A DNA stretch of 37,998 nucleotides from JBPEWY01 sp052032225 (GTDB lineage: Bacteria; Bacteroidota; Bacteroidia; Flavobacteriales; Flavobacteriaceae): assembly GCA_052032225.1 (NCBI GenBank), contig JBPEWY010000040.1, forward strand, positions 1-37,998. Direction: 5' to 3'. This document shows, piece by piece, positions 8,583-16,615 of this stretch. Below the pieces are notes generated by a model. That model made no database searches and had not been told where the DNA came from. It was given only the letters and a program-made list of their open reading frames with translations. The stretch's first letter is position 1. The number at the start of each line of letters is the position of its first letter. A program made the position numbers and the translations under genes.

Positions 8583-10295
8583 ATGAAAAAAATAAAAAAT
8601 ACAATTCAAATACTATGTTTAGCCATTATAATGGTTATGGTTGGCTGTTCTGATTTTGATGAAATAAACATAAAGCCCGATGCTTTTGGTCCGGACGAGG
8701 TAAGCGCAAAATTTTTCTTAACAGGAACACAAATTAGGTTATATGCCCCAGACAGATTTCCGTACTGGCGAGCACACCTAATACACGCAGACCGTTTTGC
8801 AGGTCATTTTACCTTTGGATTTAACGGTAGTTGGTGGAATGATGGATTAAGTTATAGCTATAATGCAGGTTATACAGATGCAAGTTTTGATTGGTTGGCA
8901 GGTTACATAAGCAACCTTAGTGTGTTTATAAACTTTGTAAAAGAAGGAGGAGATTTAGAAAACGATAAATACTATGCCATAGGATTAATCATGAAAGGTC
9001 TCTACTACCAAATGTATACAGATACTTTTGGGATGGTGCCTTATTCAGAAGCATTAAATCCGGATATTGTTACACCAGTTTTTGATGATCAAGCAGCTAT
9101 TTACCAAGGTGTTATTGCAGAATTAGATGAAGCAATGCAAATTATTGGCGATGCAGATAATACCGGAGAGGGAGTAGATTTATTAACAACTAATGATTTG
9201 TTTTTTAACGGTGATTTACAAAAATGGAAAAAACTAGCCAATAGCTTAAAGCTAAGATTAGCATTAAGAGCTCAAGGAGCAACTGGAGCAAGCTTTGCAG
9301 AAACAGCCATAAGTGAAGCCATGGCTCAGCCTTTATTAACCACAGATACAGATAACGCTTTAATGGAAAAAGACACAGAAATCAGTCAATGGGCTAATGC
9401 TGCTTACGGAGACATATGGCATAACTTTGGTACAGGCTCTAACTGGAATGTTGGTAAAACACTTATAGATAACCTCCGTAATAATAACGACCCAAGATTA
9501 CCAATGTACGCACAACCAATAGATGGAGGAGAAGTGGTATTTACTAAACCTTCAGAAGGTTCTGGCGTGGCACTTTTTGATAAGCATGTGAACTTTATAA
9601 TTCAGCAATTAGACGATGCCGGAGTACCTTACACAAGAGTTGATAGCACCGACGGAGATGGTAATGAAACGGTTACCGTAACAATCACAGATGGAGAGTA
9701 TTATGTTGGGCAACCCAGCAGATTAAACGGCGAAATATATCCGCATGTAAAAGAAGCATTATTTTCAAGACCTGCAGAAATTGTAACAAACCCTAAAAAC
9801 CAAGGGAAACCTATTTTTCCTGAAATTGTATTTACTGCAGCCGAAGGGAATTTTTTAATGGCCGAAGCCATTGTTAAAGGTCTTGCGGCTGGTGATGCCC
9901 AAGCTGCCTATCAAGAAGGTATAAGACAAGCCATGAAAATATGGGGAGTAGATGATGGCGCGATAGATACGTTTTTAGCTAATGAAGATATGGCCTTATT
10001 AAATGGTACAACCGATGAGAATTTAGAGAAAATTGCCATTCAGCGCTGGATTGCAGCCTATACAGATGGTTTTGAAGCCTGGGCAATTGTTAGAGACACG
10101 GGGTATCCTACAGAATTGGCTCAAGGAGTTTCTGATTTTGATATATTTAGTGGTGGCGACCTCAATGGCGCGTATCCGCAACGAATGCGATATGGTAGTA
10201 CTGCCTACAATACTAATGGGGCTAATACAGAAGCAGCTGTACAAGCTCAAGGCCCCGATGTTCAAGCAACAAAATTGTGGTGGGCAAAACAGTAG
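8583..10295 (+). CDS. susD: SusD/RagB-family surface glycan-binding lipoprotein
   Basis: The ATG at 8583 is preferred to the in-frame ATG at 8574, because it gives a compact lipoprotein signal (MKKIKNTIQ.. hydrophobic core, VMVGC lipobox). The acidic stretch after the Cys (SDFDE) fits surface export of Bacteroidota lipoproteins. The ~570-residue mature protein has family features: ADRFAGHF and SWWNDGLSYSYNAGYTDASFDWL near the N-terminus, the helical GLIMKGLYYQMYTDTFGMVPYSEAL segment, and FTAAEGNFLMAEA late in the protein. It should act as the lid of the SusC channel and bind the oligosaccharide. It is co-transcribed with susC (13-bp gap). Confidence 0.93.
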   Translation: MKKIKNTIQILCLAIIMVMVGCSDFDEINIKPDAFGPDEVSAKFFLTGTQIRLYAPDRFPYWRAHLIHADRFAGHFTFGFNGSWWNDGLSYSYNAGYTDASFDWLAGYISNLSVFINFVKEGGDLENDKYYAIGLIMKGLYYQMYTDTFGMVPYSEALNPDIVTPVFDDQAAIYQGVIAELDEAMQIIGDADNTGEGVDLLTTNDLFFNGDLQKWKKLANSLKLRLALRAQGATGASFAETAISEAMAQPLLTTDTDNALMEKDTEISQWANAAYGDIWHNFGTGSNWNVGKTLIDNLRNNNDPRLPMYAQPIDGGEVVFTKPSEGSGVALFDKHVNFIIQQLDDAGVPYTRVDSTDGDGNETVTVTITDGEYYVGQPSRLNGEIYPHVKEALFSRPAEIVTNPKNQGKPIFPEIVFTAAEGNFLMAEAIVKGLAAGDAQAAYQEGIRQAMKIWGVDDGAIDTFLANEDMALLNGTTDENLEKIAIQRWIAAYTDGFEAWAIVRDTGYPTELAQGVSDFDIFSGGDLNGAYPQRMRYGSTAYNTNGANTEAAVQAQGPDVQATKLWWAKQ

Positions 10296-10346
10296 CAAAC
10301 AAGAGTACTTAAACTAATTTTTAGCTATTTTTTGTTTCTTTTTTAT

Positions 10347-10377
10347 ACAAACGGGATGTAACAATTCCGTTTGTTTT
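10347..10377 (+). terminator. Hairpin between susD and the deaminase fusion gene
   Basis: ACAAACGG (10347-10354) pairs perfectly with CCGTTTGT (10367-10374). The stem extends inward by G:T, A:T and T:A pairs. Only three further T residues follow, so it looks like a weak or partial terminator, or an RNA-stability hairpin, that would set SusCD expression above the downstream enzymes. Confidence 0.5.
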
Positions 10378-10447
10378 AAAGAAGAATAGTTAACAAATTA
10401 ACAATATTATAAAGCTTAATTACTTCACTTTTAATAATAAGTGTTTT

Positions 10448-12391
10448 ATGTTTACCTCTCAAACCATTCATCACATGAATCGTAAAAATAGTATTCAGTA
10501 CTCAGAACCGGGAAAATTTGAGGAAACTCGGTTCGAAAAAATTCACAATGTAATTTTTAGCTCTTCAGACCAAGCTTCAGAAATTGTTGCTCAAGAAATA
10601 GCTTCTTTAATTAGAGATAAACAAGCGCAAAACAAAATGTGTGTTTTAGGGTTAGCAACGGGCTCATCTCCAATTAAAGTTTACGAAGAATTGGTTAGAA
10701 TGCATAAAGAAGAGGGGCTGAGTTTTGCTAATGTTATTACGTTTAATCTAGATGAATACTACCCAATGGAGAAAGATAACATACAAAGTTATCATTACTT
10801 CATGCACGAACATTTATTTAATCACATAGATATTTTACCGGAAAATATTCATATACCCGATGGCACAGTTGCACCGGAAGATGTGTACCAATATTGCATA
10901 GATTACGAAATGAAAATTAAAGAAGTTGGCGGTATAGATTTTCAGTTATTGGGTATTGGCAGAACCGGACATATTGGGTTTAATGAGCCCGGTTCTCATT
11001 ACAATTCCGGAACAAGAGCCATAACGCTAGATCATATAACTCGGGTTGATGCTGCTCCAGCATTTTTAGGTATAGAAAATGTCCCCAGAAAAGCTATTAC
11101 TATGGGGGTTGCAACAGTTAAATCTGCCAGAAGAATTGTTTTACTGGCATGGGGACAGCATAAAGCAGAAATTATTAAAAGAGCAATAGAGGGAGATATT
11201 TCTTCACAAGTTCCAGCTACATACTTGCAAGAGCATACTAATGTAACCTTTGTTTTAGATACCGAAGCAGGCTCAGAACTTACCCGAAATAAAACACCTT
11301 GGTTGGTTGGACCATGCGTATGGACAGATGAGCTAAGTAATAAAGCAATAGTTTGGTTATGCAGAAAAACTCAAAAATCTATTTTAAAATTAACAGACAA
11401 AGATTATAATGACAATGGCATGTCTGGTTTGTTAGCTCAAGAAGGCTCAGCATACGATTTAAACATTAAAATGTTTAATAAAATACAGCATACTATTACC
11501 GGGTGGCCAGGAGGAAAACCAAATGCAGATGATACATACAGGCCAGAGAGAGCAAAGCCTGCACAAAAACGTGTCATTATTTTTAGTCCGCATCCTGACG
11601 ATGATGTAATTTCTATGGGAGGTACTTTTGATAGGCTTATAGAGCAGGGACACCAAGTACATGTAGCCTACCAAACGTCGGGTAATATTGCAGTTTCAGA
11701 TAGCGATGCGCTTAAATTTGCTGAAATAGCCATCGCATTAAATAATAATGCAGAACAAGCTAAAAATGTTATTTCTTTTTTAAAGCAAAAAAAAGAGAAT
11801 ACTGTAGATTCTCATGAAACCAGGCATTTAAAAGGATTAATTAGAAGAGCAGAATCGTATGCAGCAACCCGATATTTAGGTTTAAATGATGAGAATGTAC
11901 ACTTTTTAGACCTTCCGTTTTATGAAACAGGCACCATAAAAAAGAAAAAACTATCTGATGAAGATATTCATAAAATGGTGGCAATCATAAAGCAAGTAAA
12001 ACCTCATCAAATTTATGCAGCCGGAGATTTAGCCGATCCTCATGGAACGCATAAGGTGTGTTTAGATGCTTTGTTTAAAGCGTTAGCTATTTTAAAAACC
12101 GAGGATTTCATGAAAGATTGCTGGGTGTGGCTCTATAGAGGTGCTTGGCATGAATGGGACATACATGAGATAGACATGGCAGTACCAATGAGTCCGGACC
12201 AAGTTTTAAAAAAGCGTAAGGCCATCTTTTTTCATCAATCACAAAAAGATAATGTAATGTTTCAAGGAGATGATACCCGTGAGTTTTGGATGAGAGCCGA
12301 AGAACGTAACAGAGCTACAGCAGAGGGATACAGAGCACTTGGTTTTGCAGATTATGCAGCAATAGAAGCTTTTAAAAGGCACTATTATTAA
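10448..12391 (+). CDS. nagB: Glucosamine-6-phosphate deaminase-like / PIG-L deacetylase-like fusion
   Basis: This 647-residue protein joins two domains. Residues ~35-290 are NagB-like: the phosphate loop LGLATGSSP, NLDEYYPM with D102 at the E. coli Asp72 position, and GIGRTGHIGFNEPGS with H175 and E180 matching His143 and Glu148. The Asp141 position is Thr173. Residues ~374-600 are PIG-L/LmbE-like: SPHPDDD (H382, D384, D385) and DPHGTH (H532/H535) as likely zinc ligands. NagB converts GlcN6P to fructose-6-phosphate plus ammonia. The second domain could remove the acetyl group from GlcNAc6P, making one polypeptide do two steps, but this is inference. Long NagB-like proteins of this design occur across Bacteroidota (for example Bacteroides BT_0258). 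A later in-frame ATG at 10475 could be the true start. Confidence 0.88.
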   Translation: MFTSQTIHHMNRKNSIQYSEPGKFEETRFEKIHNVIFSSSDQASEIVAQEIASLIRDKQAQNKMCVLGLATGSSPIKVYEELVRMHKEEGLSFANVITFNLDEYYPMEKDNIQSYHYFMHEHLFNHIDILPENIHIPDGTVAPEDVYQYCIDYEMKIKEVGGIDFQLLGIGRTGHIGFNEPGSHYNSGTRAITLDHITRVDAAPAFLGIENVPRKAITMGVATVKSARRIVLLAWGQHKAEIIKRAIEGDISSQVPATYLQEHTNVTFVLDTEAGSELTRNKTPWLVGPCVWTDELSNKAIVWLCRKTQKSILKLTDKDYNDNGMSGLLAQEGSAYDLNIKMFNKIQHTITGWPGGKPNADDTYRPERAKPAQKRVIIFSPHPDDDVISMGGTFDRLIEQGHQVHVAYQTSGNIAVSDSDALKFAEIAIALNNNAEQAKNVISFLKQKKENTVDSHETRHLKGLIRRAESYAATRYLGLNDENVHFLDLPFYETGTIKKKKLSDEDIHKMVAIIKQVKPHQIYAAGDLADPHGTHKVCLDALFKALAILKTEDFMKDCWVWLYRGAWHEWDIHEIDMAVPMSPDQVLKKRKAIFFHQSQKDNVMFQGDDTREFWMRAEERNRATAEGYRALGFADYAAIEAFKRHYY

Positions 12392-12409
12392 GGCCTTAAA
12401 TTTTATTTA

Positions 12410-14446
12410 ATGAGATTACTTTTAACAATATTTATTTTTACACTTGCCCTAAACACCAGTGCGCAAATTGCTTCAGAACCTTTGATGCCTTGGCCTAAAG
12501 AGGTGGTTTTTAATGAAGGGAAATTTTTAATTAACAAGAATTTTACGGTTGGTATTCGAGGTGCATTCAATGACCGTTTGTACGATGCAGCCAATAGGTT
12601 TTTAAGACGCTTAGATAATAGAACCGGAGTTTTTTTTAAACAAGGCATAATTAACAAACATTCTGTTTTTTCTGATGCTCCTTCTTTGTTAATAAAAGTT
12701 GTAAGACCCGGTGAAATAAAGCTTCACGAAGACGAGTCATACCAGTTAACTATAAATAATCAAAAAATTATACTTACAGCTACTACAGATATTGGTGCAA
12801 TTAGAGGCCTAGAAACACTATTACAACTTCAAAAAAGTAATGAATCGTCTTATTTTTTTCCGGCAACAGTAATAAACGATGCTCCCAGATTTGCATGGCG
12901 CGGTTTAATGATAGATGTAGCCAGACATTTTATGCCAACACATATTATTAAACGCAATTTAGATGCAATGGCAGCATTAAAACTTAATGTTTTTCATTGG
13001 CATCTATCAGATGATCAGGGTTTTAGGGTTAAAATTAACAGTAGGCCAAAGCTTCACGAATTAGCATCAGATGGATTGTATTACACCCAAGAGCAAATAA
13101 AAGAAATTGTAAGCTACGCACACAATCGTGGTATAATGGTAATTCCTGAAATAGATGTTCCGGGGCATGCTACTGCTATTTTAACGGCTTATCCGGAATT
13201 GGCAAGTAAAGACACAATATATACTTTAGAACGTAATGCAGGAATTTTTAACCCAACATTAAATCCTATAAAAGAAGAAGTTTATGTTTTTTTAGAAGAT
13301 GTTTTTAAAGAATTATCACAGCTTTTCCCACACGAATATGTACATATTGGAGGCGATGAAAACGAAGGAAAACATTGGGATGAAAATCCTGAGATTTTAG
13401 CCTTTAAAAAGCAAAAAGGGATTAGCAGTAATCATGAACTGCAAGTATATTTTAACGTTAGAGTAGCAAAAATTTTAAATAAATACGGCAAGAAAATTAT
13501 GGGATGGGAAGAAATAATGGATATCCAAATGCCAAAATCTACCATTATTCACTCATGGCGTGGTTCTAATGAGGGGTTGCCCGCAAAACAATCATTAGTA
13601 AATGCAGTAAAAAAAGGCTACAAAGTTGTATTGTCTAATGGATATTATATAGACTTAATGTATCCTGCTGCATCACATTATAAAGTTGATCCGTTACCCG
13701 AAACACCGTTATCTACCAAAGAGAAACAATTAATTTTAGGAGGTGAAGCGACCATGTGGAGTGAGTTGGTAACTCCAGTTACCATAGATTCCAGAATATG
13801 GCCCAGAACAGCAGCAATTGCAGAAAGGTTCTGGTCTGAGCAACTAATTACAGATGTAGATAATATGTACAATCGGTTAAAAACTGTTAGTTACAGGTTA
13901 GAAGAGGTAGGGATTACCCATTATAGAAACAGAGATGTTTTACTAAGAAACCTGACAGAAAATCAAAATACTGAAGCTTTAAGAACGTTGGTTACGGTTT
14001 GTGAGCCTTTAAAGCAGTATACACGCAATAAAGGAGGTACAGAATACAAAAGCTATTCTCCGTTTACACTATTTGCAGATGCTTGCAGTGCAGATGCCAG
14101 TGCAGTTAGGCCGTTTAATAAATCAGTTAAACTTTTTTTAGAAACAGATAATGCCACTATAGTGCTTGGTTACCTTTCGGTTTGGGAAGAAAACCATAAA
14201 AAGTTTACAGCGCTACAAACCAATCCTAAGCTTGCTAAATTACAAACTCTTTCAGAACAATTATCAATAGTAAGCGCTGTGTTAGCACATGTAATTAAAA
14301 CAAAAAAGATGAGTGAAAAAGAACTTAAAATAATACAAAGCACTTTACAAAAATTAAGCCAACCCTTTGAAGATACAGAGTTGGCTGTTTTACCAGATTT
14401 AAAACTGTTAAGTGATTATGTAATAAAAAACTATTTACTGCCTTAA
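12410..14446 (+). CDS. Beta-N-acetylhexosaminidase, glycoside hydrolase family 20
   Basis: This 678-residue exported enzyme has a signal peptide (core LLLTIFIFTLAL, cleavage near SAQIA) and a GH20b-type N-terminal domain (~25-155). The TIM-barrel catalytic domain starts at FAWRGLMIDVARHFMP, with VFHWHLSDDQGFR and IPEIDVPGHATA. The catalytic Asp-Glu pair is D316-E317 in HIGGDENEG, and MGWEEIM and GGEATMWSE follow. GH20 enzymes cut terminal beta-linked GlcNAc (or GalNAc) by substrate-assisted catalysis. It lies 18 bp after the deaminase fusion gene and is the last gene of the plus-strand arm. It would act in the periplasm or on the outer membrane to release GlcNAc from oligosaccharides taken up by SusCD. 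The C-terminal ~140 residues are helical and unassigned; there is no T9SS tail. Confidence 0.93.
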   Translation: MRLLLTIFIFTLALNTSAQIASEPLMPWPKEVVFNEGKFLINKNFTVGIRGAFNDRLYDAANRFLRRLDNRTGVFFKQGIINKHSVFSDAPSLLIKVVRPGEIKLHEDESYQLTINNQKIILTATTDIGAIRGLETLLQLQKSNESSYFFPATVINDAPRFAWRGLMIDVARHFMPTHIIKRNLDAMAALKLNVFHWHLSDDQGFRVKINSRPKLHELASDGLYYTQEQIKEIVSYAHNRGIMVIPEIDVPGHATAILTAYPELASKDTIYTLERNAGIFNPTLNPIKEEVYVFLEDVFKELSQLFPHEYVHIGGDENEGKHWDENPEILAFKKQKGISSNHELQVYFNVRVAKILNKYGKKIMGWEEIMDIQMPKSTIIHSWRGSNEGLPAKQSLVNAVKKGYKVVLSNGYYIDLMYPAASHYKVDPLPETPLSTKEKQLILGGEATMWSELVTPVTIDSRIWPRTAAIAERFWSEQLITDVDNMYNRLKTVSYRLEEVGITHYRNRDVLLRNLTENQNTEALRTLVTVCEPLKQYTRNKGGTEYKSYSPFTLFADACSADASAVRPFNKSVKLFLETDNATIVLGYLSVWEENHKKFTALQTNPKLAKLQTLSEQLSIVSAVLAHVIKTKKMSEKELKIIQSTLQKLSQPFEDTELAVLPDLKLLSDYVIKNYLLP

Positions 14447-14451
14447 ATAAG

Positions 14452-16521
14452 TTAGCTTATAACAGAGCCGTTAGCAACGTTGCTCTCATCAGGATTAACA
14501 AATACTAGCTTTCCCTCAGGAGTTTCGGTCATTAATACCATTCCTTCACTTTCTACACCGCGCAGTTTTCTTGGTGCTAAATTTATAAGCACCGTTACTT
14601 TTTTTCCAATAATTTCTTCAGGTTTAAAATGCTCTGCAATACCAGAAACTATAGTTCTAGTATCTAAACCTGTATCTATTTTTAACACCAAAAGTTTTTT
14701 GGCTTTGGGCATTTTTTCTGCTTCTATAATGGTGCCTACTCGTATATCGAGTTTTGTGAAATCATCAAATTGAATAGTATCTTTTTGTGGGGTCATAGCT
14801 GTATTAGCTTGTTCGTTAGCCTTTTTAGTAGCTTCTAACTTATCTAATTGTCTTTGTATTTCGGCATCTTCTATTTTAGTGAATAAAAGCTCACCCTTAT
14901 TTATGGAGTGATTAACAGGAATGAGATGCTCAGCAGAACCAATATTTACCCAGGTTACAGTATTAGCCAATAAATTATGATTAAGCATTTGTTTTAATTT
15001 ATTGGAGGTGAATGGTAAAAAAGGTTCGGACAGAACGGCTAATGCTTCTGCAATTTGAAGCGCTACAAATAATATTGTTTTGGTTCTGGTTTCATCTTCT
15101 TTTACAGTTTTCCAAGGCTCTTCGTCTGCTAAGTACTTATTACCTAATCGAGCAACGTTCATAAGCTCTGCAAGTGCCTCTCTAAATCTAAAGCGCTCTA
15201 TAGAAGCTGCAATTTTTTCAGGGTAAGAGCGTAACTCTTTTAAGGTGTTTTTATCTACTTCGGTAAGTTCTCCCGGAGCCGGCACTACGCCATTATAATA
15301 TTTGTTAGTTAATACAACTACCCTATTTATAAAGTTGCCAAAAACAGCAACTAACTCATTGTTGTTTCTGGCCTGAAAGTCTTTCCAGGTAAAATCGTTG
15401 TCTTTGCTTTCAGGAGCATTGGCTGTTAAGACATAGCGTAAAACATCTTGTTTGTCCGGAAAATCGACCAAATATTCATGTAACCAAACAGCCCAATTTT
15501 TAGAAGTAGATAGTTTGTTGCCTTCTAAATTTAAAAATTCATTAGCAGGTACATTTTCAGGTAAAATATACTCACCGTGAGCTTTTAACATGGTTGGGAA
15601 AATAATACAATGAAAAACTATGTTGTCTTTACCTATAAAATGTATCAGTTTGGTGTTTTTGTCTTTCCAGTAAACTTCCCAATCTTTACCTTGTTGTTTA
15701 GCCCATTCTTTTGTGGCAGATATGTACCCGATTGGAGCATCAAACCAAACGTAAAGTACTTTACCATCTGCACCTTTAACCGGCACCGGAATACCCCAAT
15801 CTAAATCTCTAGTTACGGCTCTGGGTTTAAGCCCTTCATCAATCCAAGATTTACATTGGCCATAAACGTTAGGCTTCCAATCGTTTTTATGACCTTCTAA
15901 AATCCATTCTTTTAAAAAATCTTCGTATTGGTTTAATGGTAAAAACCAGTGTTTAGTTTCTTTTTTTATTGGAGTAGAACCCGATAAAACCGATTTTGGA
16001 TTAATTAAATCGGTTGCATTAAGTGCAGAGCCACAACTTTCACATTGGTCACCGTAGGCCTCTTCATAACCACATTTAGGGCAAGTACCTGTTACAAACC
16101 TGTCTGCTAAAAACTGTTTAGCTTCTGCATCGTATAATTGTTCTGTTACTTCTTCTAAAAACTTACCTTCTTCGTATAATTTTTTAAAGAAATCTGATGC
16201 TGTGTTATGATGAATCTCTGCAGAGGTTCTTGAATAATTATCAAACGAAATACCAAAATCTTTAAAAGATTGCTTAATTAAAGCATGGTATTTATCTATA
16301 ATTTCCTTGGGTGAAACTCCTTCTTTTTTTGCACGCATAGGTATGGCTACACCATGCTCATCGCTTCCGCAAATAAAAGCAACATCGTTTCCGATTAACC
16401 TTAAATATCTTGCATAAATATCTGCCGGAACATATACACCGGCTAAATGCCCAATATGTATAGGACCATTTGTATATGGTAAGGCTGCTGTTATAGTATA
16501 ACGTTGTGCTGAGTTTTGCAT
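14452..16521 (-). CDS. metG: Methionyl-tRNA synthetase
   Basis: This 689-residue class I synthetase has the HIGH motif at residues 22-25 (IHIGHLAG). A Cys-rich knuckle (CPKCG...CESCG, about 144-163) sits in the connective domain, and the KMSKS counterpart is KLSTSKN near residue 335. The C-terminal ~115 residues are an EMAPII/Trbp111-type tRNA-binding domain (FTKLDIRVGTIIEAEKMP, GMVLM), which usually mediates dimerisation. It charges tRNA-Met in the cytoplasm. The gene is convergent with the GH20 gene (5-bp gap) and appears to be transcribed alone. The upstream region holds a promoter and an inverted repeat touching the start codon. Confidence 0.97.
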   Translation of the reverse strand: MQNSAQRYTITAALPYTNGPIHIGHLAGVYVPADIYARYLRLIGNDVAFICGSDEHGVAIPMRAKKEGVSPKEIIDKYHALIKQSFKDFGISFDNYSRTSAEIHHNTASDFFKKLYEEGKFLEEVTEQLYDAEAKQFLADRFVTGTCPKCGYEEAYGDQCESCGSALNATDLINPKSVLSGSTPIKKETKHWFLPLNQYEDFLKEWILEGHKNDWKPNVYGQCKSWIDEGLKPRAVTRDLDWGIPVPVKGADGKVLYVWFDAPIGYISATKEWAKQQGKDWEVYWKDKNTKLIHFIGKDNIVFHCIIFPTMLKAHGEYILPENVPANEFLNLEGNKLSTSKNWAVWLHEYLVDFPDKQDVLRYVLTANAPESKDNDFTWKDFQARNNNELVAVFGNFINRVVVLTNKYYNGVVPAPGELTEVDKNTLKELRSYPEKIAASIERFRFREALAELMNVARLGNKYLADEEPWKTVKEDETRTKTILFVALQIAEALAVLSEPFLPFTSNKLKQMLNHNLLANTVTWVNIGSAEHLIPVNHSINKGELLFTKIEDAEIQRQLDKLEATKKANEQANTAMTPQKDTIQFDDFTKLDIRVGTIIEAEKMPKAKKLLVLKIDTGLDTRTIVSGIAEHFKPEEIIGKKVTVLINLAPRKLRGVESEGMVLMTETPEGKLVFVNPDESNVANGSVIS

Positions 16522-16548
16522 TTGTGCTGAATTAAAAGCACAAAAATA
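16521..16548 (-). promoter_or_regulatory. metG promoter -7 element with overlapping inverted repeat
   Basis: On the minus strand, TATTTTTG (plus 16541-16548) matches TAnnTTTG exactly. Its last bases begin an 8-bp perfect inverted repeat, TTTGTGCT/AGCACAAA (plus 16521-16528 and 16537-16544, 8-bp spacer). The other arm runs into the metG start codon. No clear -33 TTG is visible. The arrangement suggests an operator over the transcription start, or a very short structured leader. Confidence 0.45.
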
Positions 16549-16582
16549 CAGATTTTAACGAGAGAAAAAGAGCAGACTTTGT

Positions 16583-16610
16583 AAAAAACAAAAGGGCTGT
16601 AAACCCTTTT
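16583..16610 (-). terminator. Terminator after the DUF1800-DUF1501 operon
   Basis: On the minus strand, AAAAGGG and CCCTTTT (plus 16604-16610 and 16590-16596) form a 7-bp stem with a 7-nt loop. The run GTTTTTT follows (plus 16583-16589). It lies just beyond the stop codon at 16616. Confidence 0.8.
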
Positions 16611-16615
16611 AAATA

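Noticed and set aside
10033..10317. 94-codon plus-strand ORF overlapping the end of susD in another frame
   Set aside because: It lies almost wholly inside the well-supported SusD C-terminus, has no domain pattern and is explained as a shadow frame.
10448..12391. Calling the NagB fusion gene a pseudogene because of the Asp141-to-Thr change
   Set aside because: The frame is intact over 647 codons, both domains keep most active-site residues, and homologues of this length are widespread in Bacteroidota.
12388..12399. Perfect 12-bp palindrome TTAAGGCCTTAA at the end of the deaminase fusion gene
   Set aside because: It overlaps the stop codon and has no loop or T-run. Short palindromes of this size are expected by chance in AT-rich DNA.
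14443..14460. Small hairpin ATAAG-TTAG-CTTAT between the GH20 and metG stop codons as a bidirectional terminator
   Set aside because: The stem is only 5 A/T-rich pairs and no T-run follows in either direction.
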